Part shown: positions 17,377 to 27,012 of the stretch, one piece after another
Numbering within the stretch: the stretch's first letter is position 1
Layout of the letters: each line of letters opens with the position of its first letter
Assembly (NCBI GenBank): GCA_947644305.1
Contig: CANRYS010000011.1
Span: forward strand, 57,351 to 121,350
Origin: an uncultured Roseburia sp.
GTDB lineage: Bacteria > Bacillota > Clostridia > Lachnospirales > Lachnospiraceae
Length of the DNA: 64,000 nucleotides
Direction of reading: 5' to 3'
Position numbers and translations under genes: made by a program
The notes under the pieces: generated by a model
What the model was told of the DNA's origin: nothing
The model's database searches: none
What the model saw: the letters and a program-made list of their open reading frames with translations, nothing else

Positions 17377-18615
17377 TTAATACAACGGATACTTATCTGT
17401 CAGTGTCTTCACGATCTCCATTGCCTTTGCCTGATTTGCTTCCACATCATCAATGAGCATTGCGATAGCCTCAGCGATCTGATCCATATCCTCCGTATTC
17501 ATGCCGCGTGTCGTCACCGCTGCCGTGCCGAGACGGATACCACTGGTCACAAATGGACTCTGGGGATCGTTCGGAATGGTATTTTTGTTGGCTGTGATAT
17601 TGGCCTCATCCAGCCATGCCTCTACCTGCTTGCCGGTCAGTCCCTTCTTCACCAGGTCTACTAACATCAGGTGATTGTCCGTTCCGCCGGAAACAATGTC
17701 AATGCCGCGGTTCATAAGCCCCTTGCTCAATGCCTGAGCATTCGCCACGATATTTTTACCGTATTCCTTAAAGCTTGGATCCAGTGCTTCCTTGAAGCAG
17801 ACCGCCTTGGCAGCGATCACATGCATCAGAGGTCCGCCCTGGATGCCAGGGAAAATAGATTTGTTCAACTTATATTCATTGGCAAACTCTTCACTGGAAA
17901 GAATCATGCCGCCACGGGGTCCACGAAGGGTTTTATGAGTGGTAGTGGTGGTCACATGAGCATATGGGATTGGGCTCTCGTGTACACCAGCCGCGATCAG
18001 TCCGGCGATATGCGCCATATCCACCATCAAGAATGCGCCCACTTCATCTGCGATCTCACGGAATCTTTTAAAGTCAATCTTACGACAGTAAGCGCTGGCC
18101 CCAGCGATAATCATTTTCGGCTTGCATTCCTTTGCAATGCGCTCTACCTCATCATAGTCAATAAATCCCTCATCGTTTACTCCATAAGGTACAATATTAT
18201 AATAGGTTCCAGAAATATTTGCCGGGCTTCCATGGGAAAGATGTCCGCCGTGATCCAGATTCATTCCCATCACGGTCTCACCTGGTTTTACAAGGGCAAA
18301 GAAAACTGCCATATTTGCCTGGGCGCCAGAATGGGGCTGAACATTGGCATAGGTGCAACCAAACAGCTCCTTGGCACGGTCTCTTGCCAGATCTTCTACC
18401 ATATCCACATACTGGCAGCCGCCATAATATCTCTTGCCCGGATACCCTTCTGCATACTTATTCGTACAGGTGCTTCCCATCGCTGCCATAACGGCTTTGC
18501 TGACAAAGTTCTCCGAAGCAATCAGCTCGATATGGTCATTCTGTCTGCCAGTTTCCAGTTCCATCGCCTTGGCAAGCTCTGGATCCGCTTTTTTTACTTC
18601 TTCAAATGAATACAT
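17377..18615 (-). CDS. glyA: Serine hydroxymethyltransferase
   Basis: 412 residues. This PLP enzyme interconverts serine and glycine and charges tetrahydrofolate with a one-carbon unit. Recognisable stretches: [56 protein letters not shown], and the PLP-lysine motif [18 protein letters not shown]. It is 21 nt downstream of purD, so it is the last gene of purM-purN-purD-glyA; it supplies glycine for PurD and the one-carbon units for PurN. Confidence 0.98.
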   Translation of the reverse strand: MYSFEEVKKADPELAKAMELETGRQNDHIELIASENFVSKAVMAAMGSTCTNKYAEGYPGKRYYGGCQYVDMVEDLARDRAKELFGCTYANVQPHSGAQANMAVFFALVKPGETVMGMNLDHGGHLSHGSPANISGTYYNIVPYGVNDEGFIDYDEVERIAKECKPKMIIAGASAYCRKIDFKRFREIADEVGAFLMVDMAHIAGLIAAGVHESPIPYAHVTTTTTHKTLRGPRGGMILSSEEFANEYKLNKSIFPGIQGGPLMHVIAAKAVCFKEALDPSFKEYGKNIVANAQALSKGLMNRGIDIVSGGTDNHLMLVDLVKKGLTGKQVEAWLDEANITANKNTIPNDPQSPFVTSGIRLGTAAVTTRGMNTEDMDQIAEAIAMLIDDVEANQAKAMEIVKTLTDKYPLY

Positions 18616-18636
18616 AATCTATCTCCTTTTTAATTA

Positions 18637-19911
18637 TTAATTTACCTGGTTGATCGCCGAGGCGATATCATTTCTCATATACTTATTCTCGAAAGTAATC
18701 CACTCTGTGGCGGCATAGGCGTTCTTTCTTGCTTCTTTCAGATCTGCTCCCTTGGCAGTCACTCCCAGGACACGTCCTCCGTTGGTGACGATCTGATCCC
18801 CTTCAAACTTCGTGCCAGCATGGAACACATAATAGTCTTCTCTGCCCTCAAAGTTCTCTAAGCCTGTGATCACTTTTCCTTTTTCGTAATGCTCCGGGTA
18901 ACCGTCAGAGGCCAAAACGACACAAACTGCCGCATTATCCTCAAATTGAAGATCGATATCGTCCAGTTTTCCGTCGATGCAGGCGTTCATCACATCCACA
19001 ATGTCATTTTTCATCCGGGGCAGTACAACCTGCGCTTCGGGATCACCAAACCGGGCATTGTATTCCAGTACCTTCGGCCCATCTGACGTGAGCATAAGTC
19101 CTACAAACAGGATTCCCACAAAATCTCTTCCTTCTGCTTTCATGGCATCCATCGTGGGTTGGAACACCTTTTCCTCACAGAATTTCTGGATCTCTTTATC
19201 GTAAAACGGCGTCGGGGAGAAGGTTCCCATGCCTCCGGTATTCAATCCTTCATCATTGTCCTTTGCTCTCTTGTGATCCTGGGCACTGGTCATCGGTTTA
19301 ATATGAGTTCCGTCACAATAGCAGAGAACCGATACTTCCCGCCCTGTTATAAATTCCTCGATCACAATCCGGTTTCCGGCGTCACCAAACTGCTTATCTA
19401 ACATCAGCATCTTAACACCGGCTTTTGCCTCCTCCAACGTATTGCAAATCAGCACGCCTTTTCCAAGGGCAAGTCCGTCTGCCTTGAGTACAATGGGCAT
19501 TTTAGCATTCTCAAGATAGGCAAGTGCCACCTCCGGAGTATCAAAATTTTCATATGTCGCCGTGGGAATCCCATATTTTTTCATAAGATCTTTGGAAAAT
19601 GCCTTGCTGCCCTCGATGATCGCCGCATTTTTGCGCGGTCCGAACACCCGGAGCCCACGTTCTTCAAAGACATCCACAACGCCGCCCACCAGCGGATCAT
19701 CCATCCCGATGATCGTCAGACCAATCTCATTCTCCTGGGCAAAATCTGCCAGACGGTCAAATTCCATGGCCTGAATATCTACACACTCCGCCACTCCAGC
19801 AATCCCAGCATTGCCTGGTGCACAGTAGATCTTATCCACCTGGTTGCTCTTTGCCACACTGGCCGCAATGGCATGTTCACGTCCGCCGCTTCCTACAATG
19901 AGTACTTTCAT
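18637..19911 (-). CDS. purD: Phosphoribosylamine-glycine ligase
   Basis: 424 residues. ATP-grasp enzyme joining phosphoribosylamine and glycine in purine synthesis. MKVLIVGSGGREHAIAAS at the N-terminus, KADGLALGKGV, and the family signature RFGDPEAQVVLPRMKND are present. The ATG at 19911 has GGAGG 8 nt upstream; an in-frame ATG 15 nt earlier overlaps that site. It is 22 nt downstream of purN. In many Firmicutes purH lies between purN and purD; it is absent here. Confidence 0.97.
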   Translation of the reverse strand: MKVLIVGSGGREHAIAASVAKSNQVDKIYCAPGNAGIAGVAECVDIQAMEFDRLADFAQENEIGLTIIGMDDPLVGGVVDVFEERGLRVFGPRKNAAIIEGSKAFSKDLMKKYGIPTATYENFDTPEVALAYLENAKMPIVLKADGLALGKGVLICNTLEEAKAGVKMLMLDKQFGDAGNRIVIEEFITGREVSVLCYCDGTHIKPMTSAQDHKRAKDNDEGLNTGGMGTFSPTPFYDKEIQKFCEEKVFQPTMDAMKAEGRDFVGILFVGLMLTSDGPKVLEYNARFGDPEAQVVLPRMKNDIVDVMNACIDGKLDDIDLQFEDNAAVCVVLASDGYPEHYEKGKVITGLENFEGREDYYVFHAGTKFEGDQIVTNGGRVLGVTAKGADLKEARKNAYAATEWITFENKYMRNDIASAINQVN

Positions 19912-19933
19912 CTGCTTTTCCTCCAAATTTAAA

Positions 19934-20560
19934 TTAATTATGATATTTCACGATTCCATCCACAATCTCGATCCGTCCGTTAGCGATATCATCAATGGCC
20001 TGAGGGAGAATCTTCCACTCTGCCTGCTCCATCACCCGTTTCTGCAAAATCTCCGGGGTGTCATCATCCCTGACTTCCACCGCCTTCTGGCTGATGATAG
20101 GACCGCCGTCCGGGATCTCATTGACAAAGTGAACTGTGGCTCCCGTCACCTTATTTCCCCGTGCCAACACGCTTTCATGTACTTTCAACCCATAATACCC
20201 CGGCCCGCAGTGAGAAGGGATCAGGGAGGGGTGAATATTGATCATTCTTCCCGCAAAATGTCTTACAAAATTTTCGGGAAGAATCACAAGAAATCCTGCC
20301 AGAACAACTAAATCAATTTTCTCTTCCTCTAAGCACCGAATCATGGCCTCTCCATATTCTTCTCTTGTAGAATACTCCTTCGGTGAGATCACTTTGCCTC
20401 GGACGCCGTAACTGGCCGCACGCTCCAACGCATAGGCTTCTGTTTTATTGCTGATCACCAGGCTGATGTCAGCATTGGTGATCTTTCCTTCCCTGTGACA
20501 GTCCAGGATCGCCTGCAGGTTCGTTCCACCGCCTGAAACAAGTACTGCTGTCTTTGTCAT
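19934..20560 (-). CDS. purN: Phosphoribosylglycinamide formyltransferase
   Basis: 208 residues. It transfers the formyl group of 10-formyl-THF to GAR. TAVLVSGGGTNLQAILDCHR is the substrate loop; VVLAGFLVILPENFV, the catalytic NIHPSLIPSHCGPG (Asn-His) and TVHFVNEIPDGGPII (Asp) follow. The first residue of the protein is taken as the ATG at 20560 (MTKTAVLV), 34 nt after the purM stop; the frame continues upstream into purM but without homology. Confidence 0.96.
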   Translation of the reverse strand: MTKTAVLVSGGGTNLQAILDCHREGKITNADISLVISNKTEAYALERAASYGVRGKVISPKEYSTREEYGEAMIRCLEEEKIDLVVLAGFLVILPENFVRHFAGRMINIHPSLIPSHCGPGYYGLKVHESVLARGNKVTGATVHFVNEIPDGGPIISQKAVEVRDDDTPEILQKRVMEQAEWKILPQAIDDIANGRIEIVDGIVKYHN

Positions 20561-20594
20561 CTCTCGTTCATCCTTTCCTAACCGCTGCACTGGT

Positions 20595-21620
20595 CTATTT
20601 GATGGTGATGCCCTTCTCTCCATCAACGATCTCACCTAATACATAAGGAACTTCACCCGCGCTGCGAATCGCTGCCACCGTCTCGTCCACATCTGCCTTG
20701 TCTACTGCTGTGATCATACCGACTCCCATATTGTAGGTATTGTACATCGCCTCTTCTGACACATTTCCATCCTTGGCAAGCATACCAAAGATCGGAGGAA
20801 TCACGAAACTTCCCTTTTCAATCACCGCATGAGTGCCATCCTTGAGCATTCTTGGGATATTTTCATAAAATCCCCCGCCGGTGATGTGGCTGCACGCCTT
20901 GATCTTCACACCAGCCTCCTTAATGGCTCTCAGTGCTTTTACATATATCTTCGTCGGGGTAAGAAGAGTTTCTCCCAGCGTTCCAGACAGACTTTCATAA
21001 GTTCTATTCAGTGCCTCGGTATTCATGCTAAACACCTGACGAACCAGAGAATAACCATTGCTATGGATTCCCGAAGAAGCCATTCCCACCAGAACATCTC
21101 CTGGAACCAGCTCCTTTCCTGTAATCATATCTCTTTTATCCACAATTCCTACAGAAAAACCAGCTAGATCGTATTCATCCACCGGATAAAAACCTGGCAT
21201 CTCCGCGGTCTCTCCGCCGATTAGAGCCGCACCGGACTGACGGCAGCCCTCTGCCACTCCACTGACGATCTTCGCTATCTTTTCCGGCTCGTTTTTCCCG
21301 CAGGCAACATAATCCAGGAAAAACAAAGGCTCGCCGCCGGCACATGCGATATCGTTTACACACATTGCCACACAGTCGATACCGATGGTATTATGCTTGT
21401 CCAATAAAAACGCGATCTTAAGCTTTGTTCCGACACCATCTGTACCAGACACTAAGGTCGGCTCTTCCATTCCCACAAATTTTTTCATGGAAAATGCACC
21501 GGAAAACCCTCCGATATCCGTGAGCACTTCCGGTCTCATAGTGGATGCAATGTGCTCCTTCATCAACGAAACCGCCTTATAGCCCGCTTCAATGTCAACT
21601 CCAGCTTTCTTGTAGTCCAT
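20595..21620 (-). CDS. purM: Phosphoribosylformylglycinamidine cyclo-ligase (AIR synthetase)
   Basis: 341 residues. It closes the imidazole ring of the purine precursor. [40 protein letters not shown], the metal-binding [26 protein letters not shown] and [14 protein letters not shown] are standard. CGGAGG lies 8-10 nt before the ATG. It is the first gene of the purine/glyA operon and is preceded by a good promoter and an 80-nt leader with a 7-bp hairpin (GGGTTTC / GAAACCC, 21675-21693). No purine riboswitch is visible. Confidence 0.97.
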   Translation of the reverse strand: MDYKKAGVDIEAGYKAVSLMKEHIASTMRPEVLTDIGGFSGAFSMKKFVGMEEPTLVSGTDGVGTKLKIAFLLDKHNTIGIDCVAMCVNDIACAGGEPLFFLDYVACGKNEPEKIAKIVSGVAEGCRQSGAALIGGETAEMPGFYPVDEYDLAGFSVGIVDKRDMITGKELVPGDVLVGMASSGIHSNGYSLVRQVFSMNTEALNRTYESLSGTLGETLLTPTKIYVKALRAIKEAGVKIKACSHITGGGFYENIPRMLKDGTHAVIEKGSFVIPPIFGMLAKDGNVSEEAMYNTYNMGVGMITAVDKADVDETVAAIRSAGEVPYVLGEIVDGEKGITIK

Positions 21621-21707
21621 TGTCTTCTTACCTCCGTTTATACTGCTCCTAAGATGCAGTCATTTTTATGTAGAGGGTTTCTCCTGGAAACCCCAGATTC
21701 GTTCCTC

Positions 21708-21736
21708 ATTATAGCATACTTTTTTTAATTATACAA
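21708..21736 (-). promoter_or_regulatory. Predicted sigma-A promoter of purM-purN-purD-glyA
   Basis: TTGTAT (21731-21736) and a perfect TATAAT (21708-21713) on the minus strand, 17-nt spacer. The start point would be about 80 nt upstream of purM. Confidence 0.62.
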
Positions 21737-21800
21737 ACTTTTTCCTTTTCATAAGAAGTTTTTTCTGTTACAATAGAACTCTAACAAAGGAGGTTTTAAC

Positions 21801-22775
21801 ATGGAGACAAAAGGAACAATACTTTCCTACCGTCCAGATGTACGGGTGGTAGACGCAACGATCCGCGATGGCGGACTGGTTAATGATTTTCGTTTCACCG
21901 ACGAGTTTGTAAAAAACCTGTATAAGGCTAATATCAAAGCCGGTGTGGATTATATGGAGTTTGGTTATAAGGCATCCAGTGATATTTTCCCAAAAGCAGA
22001 TTTTGGGCCATGGAAATTCTGCGATGAAAGCGATATCCGGCGGATCGTGGGCGACAACGATTCGGATATGAAGATCGCTGTGATGGCTGATGTGGGACGT
22101 ACCGATTTCAAACGGGACATCATCGACCGGAGCGACAGCGTGATCGATCTGGTGCGCGTGGCTACATACATCAACACCATCCCGGCTGCCATCGAAATGG
22201 TAGAGTACTGTCATGAAAAGGGCTATGAGACCACCATCAATATTATGGCGATCTCCAACGACAACGATACCGATATCGACGAGGCGCTGGAACTGATCGG
22301 TCACAGCAGCGTAGACGGAATCTATATTGTTGACAGCTATGGCGCCATCTATCCAGAGCAGATGAGAAAACTGGCAGACAAATACCTTGCCTTTGCAGAG
22401 AAATATCATAAATATGTAGGGATCCATGCTCACAACAATCAGCAGCTCGCTTTTGCCAATACCATCGAAGCACTTTCCCGCGGCGTCAGCTATCTGGATG
22501 TGACCGTCAGCGGCATGGGACGCGGTGCCGGAAACTGTGCTAGTGAGTTCCTACTGGGATTTTTGAAGAATCCAAAGTATAATATACTTCCGATCCTGGA
22601 TATCCTGGAACACGAGATCATACCTCTGAAAGAACAGGGCGTGATCTGGGGCTACGACATACCCTATCTTCTCACAGGACAGTTGAACCAGCATCCCAGG
22701 ACTGCCATCGCAGCTACCAGGGAAAAACGGACCGATTATAGAAAATTTTACGTAGATTTGGTGGATTATAAATAA
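21801..22775 (+). CDS. DRE-TIM (HMGL-like) aldolase family protein
   Basis: 324 residues. The fold is that of 4-hydroxy-2-oxovalerate aldolase, HMG-CoA lyase and isopropylmalate synthase. The metal/substrate motif is VVDATIRDGGLVNDF (RDGG), the two metal histidines are in GIHAHNNQQLAFAN, and DVTVSGMGRGAGNCASE is the glycine-rich C-terminal strand. Substrate unknown: no partner dehydrogenase is nearby, and the length is short for a synthase. An AAAGGAGG site lies 8-9 nt before the ATG. It diverges from purM and has a strong terminator of its own. Confidence 0.88.
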   Translation: METKGTILSYRPDVRVVDATIRDGGLVNDFRFTDEFVKNLYKANIKAGVDYMEFGYKASSDIFPKADFGPWKFCDESDIRRIVGDNDSDMKIAVMADVGRTDFKRDIIDRSDSVIDLVRVATYINTIPAAIEMVEYCHEKGYETTINIMAISNDNDTDIDEALELIGHSSVDGIYIVDSYGAIYPEQMRKLADKYLAFAEKYHKYVGIHAHNNQQLAFANTIEALSRGVSYLDVTVSGMGRGAGNCASEFLLGFLKNPKYNILPILDILEHEIIPLKEQGVIWGYDIPYLLTGQLNQHPRTAIAATREKRTDYRKFYVDLVDYK

Positions 22776-22778
22776 AAG

Positions 22779-22840
22779 TACCCGGTACAGACGGATTTAA
22801 TTGCTCAGGGCATGATCATCTGTACCGGGTATCCTTTTTT
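22779..22840 (+). terminator. Strong intrinsic terminator after the aldolase gene
   Basis: A perfect 13-bp stem TACCCGGTACAGA / TCTGTACCGGGTA (22779-22791, 22819-22831) is followed by TCCTTTTTTT. On the minus strand it is followed by CTTTTATTT, so it can also end the scpA-scpB transcript. Confidence 0.9.
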
Positions 22841-22862
22841 TGTTTCAGAAGAAATCGTCTTA

Positions 22863-23441
22863 TTATGCTTCCTCTTCCTGAAGTTCCCGCATCACTTCGC
22901 GTTCTGCTTCTTCTTTAAAGTTATCAATGGTCTCCTGATTCAGGATCGGCAGCTCTTCCAGAGATTCAATGCCAAAATACCTCAAAAACTCTTCTGTCGT
23001 GGCAAAAAGAATGGGCCGTCCTGGTGCATCCAGTCTGCCCGCTTCGCAGATGAGATTATATTCGATCAGTTTATTGACGGCATGGTCACATTTTACTCCC
23101 CGGATCTTCTCGATCTCCAGCCTTGTGATGGGCTGCTTATAGGCAATGATCGAAAGGGTCTCCAGCATCACATCTGTGAGCACATGCTTTTTGGGTACGT
23201 GGGCCACCTTGATCAGATATTCATACATCTCCGGTTTGGTACAGAGCTGAAAAGAGCCATCTAGTTCAATGATACGAATACCCCGGTCTGATTCCTCATA
23301 GCGGGTCATCATATTGCGGATCAATCTGCGGACCGTATCCTCATCGTGCTCTACGGCGGCGGCGATCCGCTCCACCTCAACGGCCTCTCCCATCGTAAAT
23401 AATATCGCCTCTATGACCGCTTCCAATTCTTTTATATTCAA
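22863..23441 (-). CDS. scpB: Segregation and condensation protein B
   Basis: 192 residues. It binds ScpA and the Smc ATPase in the condensin that compacts chromosomes. It consists of two winged helices: IKELEAVIEAILFTMGEAVE starts the first, and TDVMLETLSIIAYKQPITRL the second, with the family motif RLEIEKIRGVKCDHAV. The acidic tail EEAEREVMRELQEEEA is typical. Its start overlaps the scpA stop by 4 nt. Confidence 0.96.
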   Translation of the reverse strand: MNIKELEAVIEAILFTMGEAVEVERIAAAVEHDEDTVRRLIRNMMTRYEESDRGIRIIELDGSFQLCTKPEMYEYLIKVAHVPKKHVLTDVMLETLSIIAYKQPITRLEIEKIRGVKCDHAVNKLIEYNLICEAGRLDAPGRPILFATTEEFLRYFGIESLEELPILNQETIDNFKEEAEREVMRELQEEEA

Positions 23442-24205
23442 GCCTGTGTCCTCTCTTTCTCCGTCGAATTATATGTAATCAGAATATCATCAAATATCTT
23501 TTCCTGCACAATGGAGAGTTTCCCCATCTTCATCATCTCCAGTATCCCCAAAAATGTCACGATCACATAAGTTTTTCCCCTGCCATTTTCCAGGATCTTG
23601 CGGAAACTAAAGGTCCCATTCTCTTTGGCGTAATCTTCTAGAAATACGATGTGGTCCTCCAGACTGATCTCTTCTTTCTCAATCTCTCCAAATTTACTTC
23701 GGATGGGGTCGATCTTGTCCACCTGTTTTTTCATTACAGAGTTAAAGATGCCCTGCAGTTTTGCCAGTGTCACATCACTCAGCAGTTCCTCGATAGGCAC
23801 CTCCTCCTTGAAGTCCCGGATCTCCTCAGGAATCGAGGGTTCTTTAAAGATCATGCGCCCGGCGTCTAACTGCCGGTCTTTCAATTCAAAGGATGCATAT
23901 TTGTACATTTTATATTCTAGAATACGCTCCACCAGTTCCTGGCGTGGATCTTCGTACTCCTCTTCCTCTTCTTCCTCTGGTGGAAGAAGCATCTTAGATT
24001 TGATCCGTACAAGGGTGGCTGCCATTACAAGGAACTCACTCATGACATCCATATCCTTCGTATCCATCTGGCGGACATAATCCAAATACTGCTCCGTGAT
24101 AAGGACGATAGGAATATCGTAGATATCTACTTTGTTTTTCTCGATCAGATGAAGAAGAAGATCGAGAGGCCCCTCAAAAACCTCAAGTTTCACAGGTATT
24201 CCCAC
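23438..24205 (-). CDS. scpA: Segregation and condensation protein A (kleisin)
   Basis: 255 residues. It is the kleisin subunit bridging the Smc heads. VKLEVFEGPLDLLLHLIEKN and KVDIYDIPI are the invariant N-terminus; an acidic linker EEEEEEYEDPRQELVE and the C-terminal winged helix (TYVIVTFLGILEMMKMGKLS) follow. The start is a GTG at 24205: the AAAGGA site is about 10 nt away, and the resulting N-terminus GIPVKLEVFEGPLDL matches relatives. A GTG 9 nt earlier lies directly on the site. Confidence 0.95.
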   Translation of the reverse strand: MGIPVKLEVFEGPLDLLLHLIEKNKVDIYDIPIVLITEQYLDYVRQMDTKDMDVMSEFLVMAATLVRIKSKMLLPPEEEEEEEYEDPRQELVERILEYKMYKYASFELKDRQLDAGRMIFKEPSIPEEIRDFKEEVPIEELLSDVTLAKLQGIFNSVMKKQVDKIDPIRSKFGEIEKEEISLEDHIVFLEDYAKENGTFSFRKILENGRGKTYVIVTFLGILEMMKMGKLSIVQEKIFDDILITYNSTEKERTQA

Positions 24206-24309
24206 ATTTTGCACGTCCTTTCCCGTTTTTATTTTGGCACCGCCATTACTTTGAATAGCATTTTGACCCTGGCATCATCTTACCATTATATTATATTTAT
24301 CCGCTTCAA

Positions 24310-25137
24310 TCAAGAAAGATTTATAACAGATATCTCAGGAGCGTTAAAAAAACGTAGGCGGATATGATGGGTTCCCAGTCCCCTGGTGAGTACCATCCGG
24401 CTCTTTCCCCTCTGAAACAGTCCAGCATCGTAGGCAGGAAACGGCTGCAGCGACGGAGCGATCACCCCGCCCAACAGCGGGAGCCTTGCGATGCCTCCAT
24501 GCACGTGGCCCGACAGCACCAGATCCGCCCCCCACTCCTGATATTCCTTGAAATATTCCGGGTTGTGCGCCAGAAGAAGGTTGAAACACTCTTTTCTGGC
24601 AGGCCCCAGATACAATTCCATTCTGTCGCTGTCAAACTCTGTCTTACGCCAGAATTTGTGATACAGCTCTTCTTCCAGATTCAAACCATAGACACGGATC
24701 CGCCTGCTGCGGATCACCAGATCGTGAAGGGCATTGTCCAGCCAGACCACCCCTGATTTTTTTAATTCTTCTACAAAATGTTCATAGCACGCCATTCGGA
24801 TCTCATGATTGCCGGGGGCATAAAACACCGGACATATCTCTAGAAGTTCTTTGCACAAAGCAAGGCAAGAGTCCGTCCCCTTGCCATTTTTAACCGTCAT
24901 ATCTCCCGCCATACAGATGATGTCAGGAGATTCTCTCTGAATCTTCTGGATCAGCCGTCTGTTACCGGAACCAAAAGAGCTGCCGTGAAGATCTGCCAGC
25001 ATCACTATTTTAACTGGTTCTCCATCCCCCCATACGGAAAGGGGATAATGTTCCACGGCGAGCATGCCGTTGGACAGATAACCATAAATCAGCAGAAGAA
25101 TGATAAGAACTGCTGTGATCAAGAATAACTCTGTCAT
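24310..25137 (-). CDS. Membrane-anchored metallophosphoesterase (YkuE/YaeI-like)
   Basis: 275 residues. One N-terminal transmembrane helix (LFLITAVLIILLLIYGYLSN) is followed by a calcineurin-type phosphoesterase: VMLADLHGSSFG (DxH), MAGDMTVKNG (GD), APGNHEIR (GNH[E/D]), and the two histidine motifs LLLAHNPEYF and VLSGHVHGG. Relatives act on UDP-diacylglucosamine or other membrane lipids, but the substrate here is not known. It lies between the Na/Pi cotransporter and scpA. Confidence 0.9.
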   Translation of the reverse strand: MTELFLITAVLIILLLIYGYLSNGMLAVEHYPLSVWGDGEPVKIVMLADLHGSSFGSGNRRLIQKIQRESPDIICMAGDMTVKNGKGTDSCLALCKELLEICPVFYAPGNHEIRMACYEHFVEELKKSGVVWLDNALHDLVIRSRRIRVYGLNLEEELYHKFWRKTEFDSDRMELYLGPARKECFNLLLAHNPEYFKEYQEWGADLVLSGHVHGGIARLPLLGGVIAPSLQPFPAYDAGLFQRGKSRMVLTRGLGTHHIRLRFFNAPEISVINLS

Positions 25138-25206
25138 ATTAGAAATCCTGCCTTATTCTATTATCACCGTTCTGGCAGGGCTTCCACAGGACATCGCCGG
25201 AACGGA

Positions 25207-26844
25207 CTATAATTCTTCCTCGTCCTGTTCCGCAAAGGCAATGTTGGTGCCATGGTCTGCCACCCTCTCCAGATTACTGATCAGATCGGAGAAGATCATA
25301 GCCGCATGGGGCTCACACTTATTGTTCGCCAGCCGGTTGACATGTTTTTTCTGTAACTTCTTTTCCATTTTATCAATTTCATTCTCAATTTGCAAGATAT
25401 CATTGGTGTGAGTATCGTCCCCGGAAGCAAACATCTGAACCGAATACTGCAGAAGCTGTATCACTTTTTCAAACATTTCCCTCAGTTCATTTTGCGCTTT
25501 TTTGCTAAATTTGAGATCCGCAGACAGCGCCGTTTTCGCATAATCTGCGATATTCTCAGCGTGGTCACCGATACGCTCGATATCATTTACCACATGGAAC
25601 ATGGCACCTAGCTGTTTACGGTCCTGGATCGGCAGGGAGAGCTGGTTCACTTTGACGAGATAGTTAGTGATCTCTGTGTTTAGATAGTCGATCACTTCTT
25701 CTTTTTTATACACTTCATCCAGTTCTTTTTCTTTTTTATTCAGCAGACACTCCATCGAACGTCTAAGATTATTGATCGCCATATTTGCCATACGATCCAG
25801 TTCACTAACTGCCTGTGGGATCGCCGTGGTTTGATTAAAGATGGCATGTTTTCCGATAAACTTAAGTTCCATTCCATGAACCTCTTCATCCTCACCAGGA
25901 ATAAGCAGATATGTAAGACGAACCAGAAACTTGCTGAAGGGAAACAGTACGATCACCTGGAAGATCTTTATGATGGTATTGATGTTTGCCACATCCCTTC
26001 CGGCACGGATCGCCGCATCTGCTGTGCCCGCTGTCAGTCCGTGAATGGCACCCATAATTCCGTCTCCCCATATTCCCAGAAGAGTCATCACGATAACCAG
26101 GCCAATGATATTGAAAGAGACATGAATCATCGCGGCGCGTTTGGCATTTTTAGTCCCGCTCAGGCTGGCCAGCACTGCGGAACCACAAGCCCCGATATTA
26201 CATCCCATGATCACATAATAGCATATATTCAGATCCATCAGACCTGTGGACGCCAGCACGATAAGGATACCCACCGACGCCGAAGCACTCTGGAGTACGG
26301 AGGTCGCCACAAAACCGATCAGCACCGCAAGAAATGGATTCCGAAGGCTGCCAAATAGATTTTTCACTGCCTCCACCTGATTGAGCTGATCCACAGAGGC
26401 AGATAGTGTGGTCATTCCAAAGAACAGCACGCCAAATCCCAACAGCACCTCACCGACTCTCTTCACCATCGGTTTCTTGATAAACATGACCATAACCACT
26501 CCGACGATGATAAAAAATGGTGCAATGGCGTCCAGCTTAAAGGATACCAACTGTCCCGTCACCGTCGTACCGATATTGGCGCCCATAATCACTCCCACTG
26601 ACTGGGCGAGCGTCATCAAACCACTGTTTACAAAACTCACCACCAGTACCGTTGTGGCATTGGAGGACTGGATCACCCCCGTAAATACGATTCCCAGTAT
26701 AAGACCCATAAAAGGATTTGTCGTAAGCCGCTCCAGGATCGTACGCATCTTCTGTCCCGCTACCTTTTGAAGACCATCGCTCATAAGCTGCATACCATAT
26801 AAAAACAAACCGACTCCTGCCATGATCTGTAATGCTAATTCCAT
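25207..26844 (-). CDS. Na+/phosphate cotransporter (NptA/YjbB type) with PhoU-like C-terminus
   Basis: 545 residues. It imports or exports phosphate with sodium. Two inverted Na_Pi_cotrans repeats are visible, each with the QSSNATT-type motif (GVIQSSNATTVLVVSF near 60; TSVLQSASASVGILIV near 190), spread over eight or nine helices. Residues 330-540 are a PhoU-like helical domain (DRMANMAINNLRRSMECLL; ERIGDHAENIADYAKTAL). GAGGAG lies before the ATG. Four helically phased TTTACA repeats about 120-150 nt upstream suggest phosphate control. Confidence 0.93.
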   Translation of the reverse strand: MELALQIMAGVGLFLYGMQLMSDGLQKVAGQKMRTILERLTTNPFMGLILGIVFTGVIQSSNATTVLVVSFVNSGLMTLAQSVGVIMGANIGTTVTGQLVSFKLDAIAPFFIIVGVVMVMFIKKPMVKRVGEVLLGFGVLFFGMTTLSASVDQLNQVEAVKNLFGSLRNPFLAVLIGFVATSVLQSASASVGILIVLASTGLMDLNICYYVIMGCNIGACGSAVLASLSGTKNAKRAAMIHVSFNIIGLVIVMTLLGIWGDGIMGAIHGLTAGTADAAIRAGRDVANINTIIKIFQVIVLFPFSKFLVRLTYLLIPGEDEEVHGMELKFIGKHAIFNQTTAIPQAVSELDRMANMAINNLRRSMECLLNKKEKELDEVYKKEEVIDYLNTEITNYLVKVNQLSLPIQDRKQLGAMFHVVNDIERIGDHAENIADYAKTALSADLKFSKKAQNELREMFEKVIQLLQYSVQMFASGDDTHTNDILQIENEIDKMEKKLQKKHVNRLANNKCEPHAAMIFSDLISNLERVADHGTNIAFAEQDEEEL

Positions 26845-26925
26845 GATTACTCCTCTTTTCTCCCGTAATTTATTTCACTCCATCTCTCGTATGGCCACAA
26901 TTTATACTTTAAACTATTTCTTTAC

Positions 26926-26931
26926 ATTATA
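26926..26931 (-). promoter_or_regulatory. Probable -10 element of the Na/Pi cotransporter promoter
   Basis: Perfect TATAAT on the minus strand, about 80 nt before the ATG. No good -35 is seen at the right distance, which would suit an activator-dependent promoter. Confidence 0.5.
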
Positions 26932-26960
26932 CAAGAACATTCTTCATTATTCCGCTATAT

Positions 26961-26998
26961 TTTACAAAGGATTTACTTGATTTTACATACATTTTACA
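26961..26998 (-). promoter_or_regulatory. Four phased TTTACA direct repeats, candidate PhoP (Pho regulon) box
   Basis: TTTACA, TTTACT, TTTACA, TTTACA start at 26961, 26972, 26982 and 26993 (plus-strand reading), that is at 11, 10 and 11 nt. PhoP of Firmicutes binds such TTxACA direct repeats with 4-6 nt spacers. The array lies just upstream of the -35 position of the phosphate transporter gene. The function is inferred from spacing, motif and target gene. Confidence 0.6.
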
Positions 26999-27012
26999 TT
27001 CAAGAGAAATTA

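Noticed and set aside
17671..18609. Plus-strand open frame of 312 codons
   Set aside because: Antisense of glyA, a shadow of its codon usage.
21621..21800. Purine riboswitch before purM
   Set aside because: The leader is only about 80 nt and lacks the conserved loop-loop and J2-3 bases; only a simple hairpin is seen.
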